Shown: positions 46,306-58,116 of the stretch, one piece after another
How the letters are laid out: every line of letters starts with the position of its first letter
Position numbering within the stretch: position 1 is the stretch's first letter
Source: Acarospora socialis
Taxonomy: Eukaryota; Ascomycota; Lecanoromycetes; Acarosporales; Acarosporaceae
Assembly: GCA_025617375.2 (NCBI GenBank)
Contig: JAMYGW020000006.1
Location: forward strand, 501,001 to 565,000
Direction of reading: 5' to 3'
Length of the DNA stretch: 64,000 nucleotides
Translations under genes and position numbers: made by a program
The notes under the pieces: generated by a model
What the model was told of the DNA's origin: nothing
Databases searched by the model: none
What the model saw: the letters and a program-made list of their open reading frames with translations, nothing else

Positions 46306-48696
46306 TTAGACATCCCGCTCCGCAAAACTCCGAATCATGCCCTCCAGCGTCGGCTCATATTCCTTTAAGACTACCGAATCTCCCTCCAGCACCGTATTCG
46401 CCTGGACGAAGATCTTCCGCGGCGTCTTCCTCCTCAGCACCTCCGCCCTGACCTTCCCGCCCCACCACTCATCATCCACGAGCGTCATTTCGTCGTACAG
46501 TTTCTTCCCGGCTTCCAGGTCCGCCGTGCTCTTGTAGATATGCAGTTTCTGCAAGAACTTCTCCACCGCCGGACGTCCGTGCGTCAGAATCTTCAACCGG
46601 TCCAACTTGATCGTCAAGTCGGAGAGGTCGTCCTCGGAGTAGTCGAGCTTGACGAAGTCATCGCCGGCGGAGAGGAAGGTCCGCAGAATGGCGAAGCGCG
46701 CTTGCATGTGAATCTGGCCCCACTTCCTGCTCTTGGGGTCCCAGAACTCGAGCGCGCCGACGCCTGCGCGTGCCATCTGCAGGTATGCAGTGTAGAGGAC
46801 GTCGCCGGCGGGGCCGTCCAGGTCCTGCTGACCGCTGCCAAAGCCGAAGATGGCGAGGATGGAGAAGTCGCAGCTCAGAGCCATGGCGACGCACTCGGCG
46901 CGGCATTCTTCGTACGATGAGGCGGTCGCGCCGAAGACGCTGCCCCAGGTTTGGCCGGGCTTGTACCATGTCGCGACGGGCTTGTTGGTGACGGGGTTCA
47001 GGCGTGGATTTTTCATGTCGAAGTTATATTGTCCTGGGGAGGTTTCTTGCAGGAGCTTGCCTGTGCCGTGGCCGAGGAGCTCGTGGATGCCGACTTGGAC
47101 TTCGAATGCGGCATCGCGGTTCTTCTGGTAGATGTCAAGGTCCTCGGGTCGAACAAAGGGGATCGGTTCGTTAGGGGCTTTGGCGCCCAAGACGTTACCT
47201 AAGGATACGTTCTTGAACCCGATGTTCTGCCTGATATCGTCAAAGTTCGGTATATTGATGCCAGCTGGGATCCCAGAGCCGGCGAATGTCAAGACTTCAA
47301 GCGAAGTGAAGTCGGGACTGAGGAAGTGATCTTTCTCAAAGTCCTTGCTCCACGGTAGTTTCGGGATCATACTCTCAGCACTTTCCACCAGTTTTCCAAA
47401 AGCTCTAGTTCTCTCTTGGTTCACCATCGCCACTACGTACCGTCAGGAAAACGAAAAATGCTGAGGAGAAGTTGACAGGAGGATTGATGAAAAGCAGCAG
47501 CAGCTCAATGCGTACCGAACCCTTCCCATTCGCCACGGACACCGTGAGGATCCCTGTACGTTTCAACGAACCCTATGTCGGACTCCACCGTGGGCCCTTT
47601 GTCCTGTATCCAATATCTTTGACTCTGCTTGTAGGCTTCCATGGACCCGGTACCGAACGATTTGGCATATTCTTCGTGCATCTTTCTCTGCGTCTCATTT
47701 GCGGCTTCCTGCTCAGCCTTCTTGATGTTCAGAGCAATCTTGGCCATCTCTTCAATATGATCGCCGAAGATCAAGCTCACGGTCTTTCCCTTGAGTGGAC
47801 CATCGAGCTCCCACTGCGTTACTTCGCCGAGATCGCGGGCTTCGGATGGTGGGGACTTGACGGCAGAGGCAATCAAAACCTCAAAATCTCCTTTATCTGT
47901 CTTGCGTAGTCTTGTATTTTCCGGCAGCAACCTCTTCTTGTCTAGAAAATCACCTACCAGCGTGATCTCTTCCTTCGTAATGCTTGGGGAGTCGGGGTAG
48001 TAGGCTGACATGTGCCCTGGATAACCAAAGTGCATGAGGGCCGCATCTTTGGTAGCGTACAAGCCACCTCCCACCTTGGTCTTCTCAAAGAGTTGCTTCG
48101 TTTCCGCGGACGTTGCTGCTAAAGCCTCAAACACTTCCGGCCGAGCTCGCGGAATGAACTTCGAATCTCCAAAACTCTTGTAATTACCACAGTTCCCGAG
48201 AAACTGTGCGGCGTACTCCAAAACCCATCGTAGCTCATCATCACTGATATCAAACTTACGCTGCAGTTCTCTCCAGTTACCGTTGCAGGCGTGATGAAGT
48301 CCTATTATGAAGTCATAGATAGGCTCAGATTCAGGAGACACCTGGCGGAGCACGATTCGAGTTCCAGAAAATGCCGCACTTTCTTATAATCAGCGCGGGT
48401 TCAGAGTAGAAAACAGCAATATATATACGCGGTAGACAGTCGGTTTCTGAAAGAACAAGCTACCCAACGTATGGCTCGGATGTTGCCCTCAACACCAAAG
48501 AGAAAAGAGCAAAGTGCATAAGAATGCAGACTTCAACGCGCCGAATTGTGATATCGAAAATCTAGACTGACCGACTGACATAGTGAGCATAGCGCTTCTG
48601 CTGCTGGTTTAAGGCATCAAAGTGTGGCTTTATTTCAAGCCGGACAACTGTTGGAGGCGAATCCGCCTGGTATTGCTCAATCGCTAACCCGGCCAT
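46306..48696 (-). CDS. Dipeptidyl peptidase III (M49 zinc metallopeptidase)
   Basis: Cytosolic enzyme that releases dipeptides from the N-termini of oligopeptides. Three exons (48572-48696, 47516-48378, 46306-47432) give 704 residues, normal for DPP III (about 710). The N-terminus is MAGLAIEQYQAD, then VRLEIKPHFDAL and QKRYAHYVSR. Exon 2 has VLRQVSPESEPIYDFIIGLH and GGGLYATKDAALMHFGYPGH. The catalytic zinc motif HELLGH (HEXXGH of family M49) and the second motif EECRAE are both in exon 3. Intron 2 (47433-47515, 83 bp) restores EGFVAMVNQE. Intron 1 (48379-48571, 193 bp) uses an AAG acceptor, which is weaker evidence, though the frame and the conserved SRAAF sequence require it or something close. 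All key residues are intact. Confidence 0.93.
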
Positions 48697-49179
48697 TTTA
48701 TTGCAATACGAAAGCGTTTAGATGATATATCTCAGGGACGGGGAGTGCTGTGAACCGTTCGGAAGGTGAATAAGGGACTGAGTGGGTATGTTGATGACCC
48801 GTGGAAGTCAGAGAGTATTAGGTACGAGTACTTCGTATAGGCTTGGCGGGGCCACAACTTTCGATATACGTTTCTCGCACGCCTACAGGTGTCTTATGAC
48901 TGCAGTAATTGTTTGAGTCTTTTGCTCGATTACAGGAAACCAAGGATATGTATAGCTGCAGACCAGGCTCGCTTGGCCCTTACCCATCATAACCCCAATC
49001 GCATGCGTTTCTATCTGAACCCTATGGTCAAGAAAAGAAAGGCTTCTATAGCTCGACCAGACGTACGTGAAAGTGTGCACCGAGTATTCTCCGAAATCTA
49101 TCATCCCAGAGTCCACTTCCTCCATTTATAGAAGTCCAAGGGAACGCTCTATAAACGATTCAAGGAGGAAGTCATGATA
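48697..49179. other. Intergenic
   Basis: The DPP III promoter and the 3' end of the aminotransferase gene. It includes the motif ggtacgagtac at 48821-48831. No gene is supported. Confidence 0.5.
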
Positions 49180-50584
49180 TTATATCTTGTAGCTAGGAAG
49201 AGTTAGCGGGAGCTCGTCGCAAGAGATCAACCCACATACCTCCACTTGTGCTCCTCGTCACCGTATTGAATGCCCTCAATCCAACGTTTCATCGTCGAGG
49301 CAATCTCTCCAGCCTCCTCGGTCTCTTTCAAACCACATTCGATCAACCTCCCTTTCCAGCTAATCCGCCGAACTGGGCTAACTACTGCTGCTGTACCGGC
49401 ACCAAAGGCCTCAATTAGCCGACCCTCGTCCGCTGCGTTTGCTATGTCGCTCATTGTGAATTTGTGTTCAGATATCTTCCACCCTTTCGGCTGGAGGCGC
49501 TCGCGAGCGAGTTCTAAAATCGAGTCCCTGGTCACACCTTCCAAAATGGTCCCGTCCAAGGGTGCCGTAAGTAGCTCTTTTTGGCCAGTTTCCTTGTTCT
49601 TCATAGCCACAAAGAAGTTCATAGTTCCCACTTCTGTCACGTACTCCTCGTCACCGAACAGCCAAAGGTTTTGGTGAAACCCTCTTTTCGCCGCTTCCAG
49701 TTGCGGAACAATACAGGGTGCATAATTTGCACCAAGCTTCTTGTCACCGACACCGCCGGGCCAGGCACGCACTGCGTAATCTGTAGCTTCAAGAGATACT
49801 GCTTTGAAGCCTGTGGGGTAGTATGGCCCAACAGGTGACGCAATCACATATAGAAGCGCTGATCCAGGAGGGCCTACGCCCAGGGTGCGCTGGGTACCGA
49901 TCATCGTTGGTCGAAGATATAGGGAGTATCCGCGGGTTCTGCAGTCAGACATTAGTACCGTGTCTTGACTAAGATGTTTATTGCAACTTTACGCAGGAAT
50001 GAAGCGTTCCTCCATTGCAACGAATTGAGAGATAAGCTTGATCAGAGATGATGGTTCGACGGTAGGTAAAGCAATTCTCGCAGATGATTTGTTCAGCCGC
50101 TCCATGTTTTTATCCGGCCTAAAGAGTCTCATTTCGCCATTGCTTGTTTTGTATGCCTTCATGCCCTCAAAGCATTCGAAAGCATAGTGGAAGACACAAG
50201 TTGCAGGATCAAGGCTTAGGTTCTGGTAGGGAGTTATCCTGGGTGGTAACCAACCCTCTGAAGCTGTCCACTCAATTGACAGCATATGATCTGGCAAGTC
50301 AAATATCAGTCCTTAGAACATCTTATTCTGTCGATATCCCACACACCTGTGAATGTTCTACCAAAGACGAGCTCTTCTGGGGGAACCAGCTCCTTTGGGG
50401 TAGTAGTCTTCGTTATAGACAGCTTTGATATATCTATGCCCGGCAATGTTGCTGCGGCCCCTGAGCCGACCTCCGAGCTGTATGTTCGGCTGCATTGCCA
50501 GCTTAGTGGAAGCTTCGAAGATAGCTCTCTTCTGGTGGATGAGAAAACCGAGCGAGCCAACAATCGACTGGACTGGCGGAGCAT
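49180..50584 (-). CDS. Branched-chain amino-acid aminotransferase, mitochondrial (class IV PLP)
   Basis: Catalyses the last step of Leu, Ile and Val synthesis and the first step of their breakdown, with 2-oxoglutarate/glutamate. Exons are 50347-50584, 49993-50290, 49240-49938 and a 13-bp terminal exon 49180-49192, for 415 residues. Residues 1-40 ([20 protein letters not shown]) look like a mitochondrial presequence. Conserved stretches are [38 protein letters not shown] and [20 protein letters not shown]. The PLP lysine lies in [23 protein letters not shown] and [12 protein letters not shown] follow. The final 47-bp intron (gtatgt, gctaac branch, ctag) gives an ending ...HKWSYKI. If it is retained, the frame stops at 49227 after ...HKWRYVG. 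The spliced form is preferred. Confidence 0.92.
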
Positions 50585-51021
50585 TTTGTTGTCAAATCAA
50601 TGGACGATTGCTCGCTATGGCGACTCAAAGAGAGTGTCGTGGGATCGAAGGGAGTGATATTTGAGTCAGCCCGAGACTTACGCCCTTCCCTTCTGCGGTT
50701 GGAGTCTACCGCAGCCCGGAGTTTTATGCACCGATGGTATCCGCATCTCGGATCGACCCAAAGCCACTTAATCCAGCCGTATCGATAAGGTACTGTAAAG
50801 CGGCCCGAGTCCAGGGACCTCAGCAACGACTCCTATGCTTTCGCATATATGCGTAGAGCTGTGTTAGGAGTAAACGGTGAGCTGTGTAGATTGCTTTCAT
50901 ATGGTTGGGTGCCGAGATCAGCCTTACTTAATGAACCTTCACCAATGCGACAGGAGTAATGCTTGGATATTTTGAGACCCCTAACACCACATAAAGGACA
51001 GATTCCGGTCATGTTATCAAC
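50585..51021. other. Divergent promoter region
   Basis: 437 bp between the aminotransferase (minus) and the SCY1-like gene (plus). No coding feature. Not examined further for regulatory sites. Confidence 0.45.
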
Positions 51022-54000
51022 ATGTTCACATCTGCGCTGAAGTCATTCAGCTCCAATATCTCAGCAAACTACAATCTTTCAGCGAATCCCACATCGATTT
51101 CGGGACCTTGGAAAATCTACGATGCAACCAAGAAGAGTACCGGGAAAGGGGTGTCCGTGTTCGTGTTCGACAGGAAATCCCTGGAACCTCACCCTAGGGG
51201 ATTAAGTGGACGTCCCGGGCCGTCAGTGAAACGAGCGCAGGATGAAGTGGTCGAAAGACTGAAAAAGGAAGCAAGCTCCCTGGCAAGATTACGGCATCCA
51301 AGTATCTTAGAGCTTGTGGAGCCGCTTGAGGAGACACGCTATGGCAGCCTTATGTTTGCAACAGAGCCCGTGAGCTCCTCGCTATCCGGACGGCTGCAGG
51401 AGAAGGATGATCAGGAACGAGCAGGTGGTGTTGGCGGAAGATCGAGTCGCTATGTGGTCGAGGACGGCGATGGCAGACGGAGGAGAGAGGTCGAGATTGA
51501 CGAACTGGAGGTACAGAAAGGCTTACTGCAGATTGGCAAGGGGCTAGAATTCCTACATGAGTCCGCCGGATTGGTTCATGGAAATCTAACACCAGAGAGC
51601 ATCTATATCAATGCTAAAGTAAGTCACCTCACGACCCTCCTCGGTCCAAGAATTGTCTTTCACGGCTATGGTTGCGCTGGGTGGCCGAAGTCGATGGAAT
51701 TCTCTAAATTTACATGTTCTTGATCCGCTATCTACGCGTCTTGCCAAATTCAACATGAATCTGCTCTTTGATATGACTGTCTTTGTTCTTGGGAATGACT
51801 GGCCCCTGTCGAGTTAGCGCTGACGAGTGTTGAACAGTCCGATTGGAAGATATCTGGCTTGGGCTTCTCTGGTCCACCAGATGACAATCAAACGTCCCCA
51901 TATACTCCTATCTCACTCGCGGAAGTCCTCCAGCACGATCCGCGGTTACCGCGCTCTGTCCAACTCAACCTGGACTATAGTTCCCCTGACTTCGTACTCG
52001 ATTGCAACCTCAACCCAGCTGCGGATTTATTCTCCCTTGGACTTCTCATAGTCGCTCTGTACAACTCACCACATACCTCTCCCCTTCAAACCAACTCTAA
52101 TCCGTCTACCTACAAGAAGATATTCGCCTCGTCGTCATCTGTTCCTTCGCAAAGCAACAACTTCCTCTCCTCCAGACCGCTGCCGAAAGAGATCTCTACC
52201 TCCGTACTGCCACGCTTACTAACTAGGCGACCGGCGCAAAGGCTCAGTGCACGAGAATTTCAAGAGGCGCGATACTTCGATAACATCTTAGTCTCAACTA
52301 TCCGCTTCCTAGACTCATTGCCCGCCAAAACGCCCAACGAGAAGGCACAGTTTATGCGAGGGTTATCCAGGATCCTGCCGCAGTTTCCGAGTTCTGTACT
52401 TGAAAAAAAGATTTTGCCGGCTTTGTTGGAGGAGATGAAAGATCATGATCTGCTTTCTTTGGTGTTGCAGAACGTATTCCGCATTGTGAAAACCTTGCCA
52501 AGACGAGCTTTCAGCGAGAAAGTTATCCCGAGGCTTCGAGACATCTTTCTTGGTAATGGCACAACAACGGAGCGGAACACGGCAAAAGAAGCCGGCTTAA
52601 TGGTGGTCCTCGAGCACATGGTCATCATTGCAGAGAACTGCTCTGGAAAAGAGTTCAAGGATGGTATGAGCCCTGCCTTTGTTGTGTTCCGTACAACGGG
52701 TTTCTCGATCTAACCTTAGGTAGATATACTACCCCTTGTCGAGCGGGGGCTGGAGTCACCAACACATTCAATCGTTGATGCAGCTCTGAAAACACTTCCG
52801 GTCATTTTACCGGTCTTGGATTTCTCCACTCTTAAAAACGACCTGTTCCCTGTGATTGCAGCTGTTTTCAGCAAGACCAGTAGTCTTGGCATCAAGGTCC
52901 GAGGCCTGGAAGCTTTTGCAATACTTTGCGGATGGAAGGAAGAAAGCTTCGCTGCCAATGGATTGAACGGAATGCTAGGGACCCCAGACAGTCACGCCAA
53001 GCATGCGGGAAATGCAGTGCTTGATAAGTACACCATTCAGGAGAAAGTAGTCCCTCTGCTAAAAGCTATCAAGACAAAGGAGCCTGCTGTTATGATGGCA
53101 GCTCTCAACGTTTTTCGACAGGTGGGAAAGATTGCAGACTCGGACTACTTAGCCATTGAGGTCCTTCCCATCCTTTGGAACTTCAGTCTAGGTCCGCTGC
53201 TGAGTCTCCAGCAATTCAAGCAGTTCATGGACTTGATAAAGTCCGTGTCCTCTCAAATTGAGCAAGAACATTCCCGGAAGCTTAAAGAGCTCACATCTAG
53301 CACCGGGACCACGTCCGAGTCTAGAAACCACGATTCTTCATCATCCAGTGTCTTCGACGCTTCTGGTAGACCTGACCAGCCCGGGAGCGGGGTCGAAACC
53401 GATTTCGAAAGGCTTGTCCTTGGAAATAAAAGTCAAGCTCCGGGCCCCAGTATGCTAGATGCTGGCGGTGGTGCCTCTGTGTGGGGGGAGAAGCCTTCAA
53501 ATATGAGCAGTGATCTTCAAGATTCACTTGCACCTGTCTTTCAATGGTCGACGGCACCATCAGGTGCACCGTCCGCTCAACTACCTGCCTCACGTGCAAT
53601 TACACCAGATCAAAACCTCAGTGGCTTCGCAGCGTTGATGCCATCGACTGCCTCGTCAACATCTTTTACCAAACCGGCTGCAGCGTTCAACGGATGGAGC
53701 GCGCAAAGAGCGTACTCAAATCCATCTGTTGCAACGCTGAGTAGCAGTACTAGTGCTCTAACGAACATGTCTGGCGCTCAACCACTTCCTTCTTTTAGCA
53801 AACCTTCCGCCTTCTCCATACCACCACCCACTGCCCAAAAGAACAACTTATCCACACCATCCGACACCCTCGCTGCGTTCTCCATTGCTCCGCCTCCAGC
53901 GCAGACCGGAAGCTCAGCTGGCCTGCCACGGTACGGAGCTGGGCTTGGTGGAAGAGAAACGGCGGCGGGGGGTCTCATCCAAACGAAAAGTTCGCAAAAA

Positions 54001-54033
54001 CAGGGACTGGATGCATATGAAAGTTTACTTTAA
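51022..54033 (+). CDS. SCY1: SCY1-like pseudokinase (SCYL2/Scy1 family)
   Basis: A HEAT-repeat pseudokinase linked to clathrin-coated vesicle and Golgi-endosome traffic in its relatives. Three exons (51022-51618, 51838-52663, 52724-54033) with introns of 219 and 60 bp give 910 residues. The kinase-like domain covers about 25-330. The VAIK lysine region reads VSVFVFDRKSLE. The catalytic loop is HGNLTPESIYI, without the HRD Asp. The DFG position reads SDWKISGLGF. It is therefore expected to be inactive, as in the family. The APE-helix region reads SPDFVLDCNLNPAADLFSLG. HEAT-like helices follow (about 370-640), e.g. FLDSLPAKTPNEKAQFMRGL. The last 270 residues are Ser/Thr/Ala/Pro-rich and end in DAYESLL. 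The name follows the yeast orthologue. Confidence 0.92.
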
Positions 54034-54778
54034 GGACAGGGACAAGGCGTAAGGGTCGGACGTCTTGACTAACGGACTGTTGATCTGGGGAACGATCACG
54101 CAGATATAGATCTAGGGTACAACATAAATACCAAGAGTTCAACCGAAGCCAAGCCGTGACATTTCTCGTGCATATTCCTAATTAAGACAACTGTACGAAC
54201 CGTCCTGAGTCGTAAGGGAGCTCCCAAAACAGGGTATAAGATACTACAAAGTATGCGAGAGAATCAGATTTTATCTCTCAGCTCAGACAGATGCATCTTT
54301 TAGCGGAGACAACTCTGTCATCAAACCTCCGTTCCCGGGGAATGGAGAGTTTTTGACGCCATCTATGGGAATCCCAGAGGAAAAAGACAAAAACTCGAGG
54401 AACTTCCATGGGCATGATCTAAATATAGGTCGTCGCTTGGAGTGCTCCCGGTTGCTGCGCGAGGACGAAGCTAAACTATGACTTCATATCAAATATTCGG
54501 CAATGCAGTTCAGACCGTGGTCAAAGGTGTATAATAGCAGCAAAATCGCTCGATTGCGGTACCATATTGATTGACAGGTCGGTATGTACGTGTTTGTTGC
54601 ATATTGATGGTTGAGAGACTTACTTAATCTTTCGATAGGTCGTCCTGTACAGAAGCATGATGCCAAATTCCTGAGCGCAGGCAGTGTAAGAGTTCGTGCG
54701 ACGGCAGAAACTCTCTTCGTCCAAACCCAACAGACTCCCTCCCACCTCTCCTATTCATTCCAAATAGCAGCGACGAAG
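54034..54778. other. Intergenic
   Basis: The 3' end of the SCY1-like gene and the promoter of the Cys-rich GPI protein. No coding or RNA feature is supported. Confidence 0.5.
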
Positions 54779-55573
54779 ATGCGTTTCTTGCCTCTATACT
54801 TGACGGCCATTCTGGCTGGATTCGCCTTGACTACTTCCCCGGAAATCTCACCGTTTCTGCAACCGTACTTTGAGCCTTCATTCGACATAGTCTTTCACGA
54901 TTCCAATTCACTTGACAAGCGCCAAAACAACTGCCCAGCCGGCGCGACTTCTTGCTCGAACCTTGGGAACTCAGCAGCGTGTTGCGCTTCGAATACAAAT
55001 TGTCAGCTTGATCAGGCTGGACATGTGGCTTGCTGTCCAAGCGGTGCATCGTGCACAGGCACCATCGGTGCGAACGCGGGCAGTTCAACGCAAGCCCCGA
55101 CCACCACAAGCAACGCGTTCATCGTTCCGACTTCGACCAACCAAGTCAATCCGCAAGCGACCGCTACCGGCGTTAGCACCGTACCCAACGCTTTCTTCCC
55201 TTTCGTCTTCCTACCCGCGACTTTCTCCAACGCAGCAGGGTGCTCCTCATATCAGTCGAGCTGTCAAAACGAGTACAACAGCTGTACTGCGTCACTGGGC
55301 GGCACCGTCAATGGTGTGACGGTGTCCGGGCTCGGAGGTGGGGTTACCGTGGCAGGGTCAACGCCGACGGTGCAGGCTCAATCGATCTGTTCGAGTCTCA
55401 GCTCCCAAGCCTGTTCCAACGTACAGCTTGCCAATTGCAACACTTACGGAACAGCTGCTGTGGCGTCGGTGACCATGATCAACCCGAACGCTGCTCCCAG
55501 CCGATGTCCGGGGAGCCTCTACGGGGTTGGAGTGGGTGTTGCCCTCGGGGTTGCTGGCCAAGTCCTTGGCTGA
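54779..55573 (+). CDS. Secreted Cys-rich protein, probably GPI-anchored
   Basis: Intronless, 264 residues. The ATG at 54779 starts a clear signal peptide (MRFLPLYLTAILAGFALTTS), although the frame is open further upstream. A dibasic KR at residues 47-48 could be a Kex2 processing site. The mature protein opens with a Cys-rich module (residues 52-93: CPAGATSC, AACC, NTNC, VACCPSGASC), then a Thr/Ser/Pro linker. A second Cys group follows (GCSSYQSSCQNEYNSCTASL ... ICSSL ... QACSNVQLANC). The C-terminus is hydrophobic (YGVGVGVALGVAGQVLG) after a small-residue stretch, as expected for a GPI signal. Likely a cell-wall or plasma-membrane surface protein. The function is not known to me. The next gene has a related Cys-module design. 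Confidence 0.85.
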   Translation: MRFLPLYLTAILAGFALTTSPEISPFLQPYFEPSFDIVFHDSNSLDKRQNNCPAGATSCSNLGNSAACCASNTNCQLDQAGHVACCPSGASCTGTIGANAGSSTQAPTTTSNAFIVPTSTNQVNPQATATGVSTVPNAFFPFVFLPATFSNAAGCSSYQSSCQNEYNSCTASLGGTVNGVTVSGLGGGVTVAGSTPTVQAQSICSSLSSQACSNVQLANCNTYGTAAVASVTMINPNAAPSRCPGSLYGVGVGVALGVAGQVLG

Positions 55574-56967
55574 CGTAGGAGCTGACTCGACTAAAGTCAC
55601 CAGGGGAGATTCTGGAAAGATCAACTGGGGTTGAGAAAGGGTTGAGGAGCTTGTAATATGTATAATGGAACTGCTTGGTCAACGTTGCGCAAAGAGCAAG
55701 GCAGGCATATCGCGGGTCATGGGGAGAGGATTTCAAAGGCGTTATAGCAATGCATGACTGGCGTTATTGATGTTCATCTTTGTACTGTTGATGTTTCGGG
55801 CATGAAAATGCTCCCGGTGGACAATGGTTCGGGCTAAACTGCAGGGCTTTGGATCAGAGCGGTCAGAGGAGATGACGTTATGTGGAATGTGTCTCCTGGT
55901 TTCAGCGTCTGCCATTTGGAATGTAATGGATCTGTGCAACTATATATGATGGACTCCTGCCCATTTCTAGCCGACACGAATCTCATTCACATCATGGGGC
56001 ACTTTCCGTCGCGTATTCGCCTGACCGATTGCCTGATGAACATCAGCAATGGAGGAGACGATTGCAGATCAGTTACTAGGTACTTGTACCTTACCTTCGT
56101 ACTTTACCTTACCTTACCTTATCGATTGTTACCCAGCCATTCCGCTTTCCGAGCCGCTAGCATGGGTGTCCGCTCAGAAGATGTTCCGGACTTCGACGGG
56201 AAAAGAGAACAAGGGGAATCAGAAGGTCTATACGGAGTACCACTATAGTCATCGTCTCTGAAAGAGCGACATGAGAGGTCAAGTCCGTTGTGGAAGGTTG
56301 AAGGCTGAAATTGATGAGCTGGCCAAGGCACTATCTCTGTTACGACCTACGGTACCTTAGGTAGCGCTCGGGGCTCCCCGTGAGAGCTCTCTCGCTAAGG
56401 TAAACATGATTCCCGATGTGCTCATCCTCCTCCGAAATTGCTCCAGCAGCGATTGTCACTCTCAGTTGTATATGGCGCACAGTTGGCCTTTACTTTAGGA
56501 AGACTTCAATCCTTTTTCTACCTTGAAAAACGTCCGATATTGGTGTCTGTCACTTCAGCCTCTTGTTTCTTTTGGCCATCCTGATTGGGTGTGGTGCGGA
56601 CGCAGGAAAGCGGGGGCTGGTAATCGAGGTGGTTGGCCAAGTGTCGGCGTTGAGTAGAAACATACACTCGATCTTTCCGAACCTTGACATCCACATCCCT
56701 TCCTTCTGGTACTCACCCTTTGCGTTCGATATCTAATTGTTGTCGAGTAGTTCGATCACGAATCCGTGGTGCACCGTCCTGCTGAAGGCCGAAGCCTAGG
56801 TGGTTTTTTAGATTTCCAGGCCTTTCAGGGACGCCCTCCGCAAGCTTCAAACGGTCCCCTGACAGTGAGCTTCTCCACTTTGGAATCCAAACTGAAACTT
56901 GAGGAAGAGGGCCTGTCTTCCACCAGCTTTCATCCTGAGCCTGCCTCCTTCCGTCTACTCCGCCACT
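55574..56967. other. Intergenic, 1.4 kb, with a pentanucleotide repeat
   Basis: No gene recognised. It contains a short ccttac/ttacc tract at about 56086-56121 and tacggagtac at 56231-56240. The right part should be the promoter and 5' UTR of the single-TM Cys-rich protein. Confidence 0.5.
56086..56121. repeat. Microsatellite-like (TTACC)n tract
   Basis: An imperfect run of tacctt/ttacc units, about 36 bp. A low-complexity intergenic tract with no evident function. Confidence 0.6.
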
Positions 56968-58116
56968 ATGCGGCTATCGCAAGCACCACCGACTCTGCTC
57001 TCCCTCTTAGCGCTCCTACTTTCTTCAATACATCCTGCCGACACGAAACCCTACCCGCGAGACAACTTGCTCGGTGACGCTCAGAAAAACGCCCTCGAGG
57101 AACGGGCCTGTGCCAATCCATGTGGCTGGTCCGGTCAGCTGTGCTGTGCTGCGGGCCAAGTCTGCTTTACCGATGCGGCAGGGCAAGCTCAGTGTGGTGC
57201 GGGCAGTAACGGCGGCTCCGGGGCGTCGCCGGTGACCGCACAAGCAAACAACGGTCAATGGCAGTATTACACAACCACTTACGTTCGAACCGATCTGGTC
57301 ACCGTCGTCTCAACATACAGCTCCTACATGGGCGCGGCAACGTCATATGTACAAGCAACGACATCATATGCACAGGCACCACCCACGGTATTCGCTCCCG
57401 TCGCCACGAGCGTGAGTTGCAACTATGCGCTCAACGAGAGCCCTTGCGGTAGTATCTGCTGCTCGTCCGGGCAATACTGTCAATCTGCCGGGCAGTGTGC
57501 GGCTGCTGGAGGGGGAAGCTCGGCATACTACAGCAGCTACTACTCGCAATCGTATTCGGCACCGTTGAGACCGACCACCAATACCGTTGTCACCGTCGTT
57601 GCGACCGGATCGGTGACGGCGACCGTGCCGTTTCAAACACCACTGGCGACTGGAGGAACCGTCGTCACTGCAACCCCCCAGGCCAACAATGGCCTAAGCG
57701 GTGGTGCAATCGCCGGCATCGTCATTGGTGTGATTCTGGGTATTATCCTACTGCTGCTCCTCCTTGCCGCCTGTTGCTTCCGGGGATTGTTGGACGGGCT
57801 CATGGCATTATTCGGGGCTGGACGAGGCGGAAAGAGGAGGGTACGGGAAGAGACATACGTCGAAGAGCGCCATTCACACCACGGCGGCGGCGGTGGGGGA
57901 GGAAGAATGTGGTTCGGGCAAGGGGGACCGTCTCGGGTCGACCGACCTCCTCCGAAGAAAAGCAGCGGACTCGGTGGAATGGGGGCTGTAGCCGGTGGGC
58001 TGGCAACGCTGGCGATCATCCTCGGCCTGAAGAGGCGGCGAGAACAACAAGAGAAGGACAGCTACGGCAGCGGAAGCACTTACTACTCGACCGAGTACAC
58101 CAGCAGCAGTCGGTAG
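56968..58116 (+). CDS. Single-pass Cys-rich surface protein
   Basis: Intronless, 382 residues. The ATG at 56968 gives a signal peptide (MRLSQAPPTLLSLLALLLSS); the frame is open upstream to 56899. The ectodomain has two short Cys modules, residues 46-72 (CANPCGWSGQLCCAAGQVCF) and about 148-175 (CNYALNESPCGSICC...YCQSAGQC), joined by a Tyr/Thr/Ser-rich linker. A strong transmembrane helix lies at about 246-269 (IAGIVIGVILGIILLLLLLA). The cytoplasmic tail has a basic cluster (GRGGKRRVREE), a His/Gly-rich run and a second weak hydrophobic stretch near 350. The layout resembles fungal wall-stress-sensor-like type I proteins, but the Cys pattern is not a WSC domain, so a sensor role is only a guess. 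It lies 1.4 kb after the Cys-rich GPI protein on the same strand. Confidence 0.82.
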   Translation: MRLSQAPPTLLSLLALLLSSIHPADTKPYPRDNLLGDAQKNALEERACANPCGWSGQLCCAAGQVCFTDAAGQAQCGAGSNGGSGASPVTAQANNGQWQYYTTTYVRTDLVTVVSTYSSYMGAATSYVQATTSYAQAPPTVFAPVATSVSCNYALNESPCGSICCSSGQYCQSAGQCAAAGGGSSAYYSSYYSQSYSAPLRPTTNTVVTVVATGSVTATVPFQTPLATGGTVVTATPQANNGLSGGAIAGIVIGVILGIILLLLLLAACCFRGLLDGLMALFGAGRGGKRRVREETYVEERHSHHGGGGGGGRMWFGQGGPSRVDRPPPKKSSGLGGMGAVAGGLATLAIILGLKRRREQQEKDSYGSGSTYYSTEYTSSSR

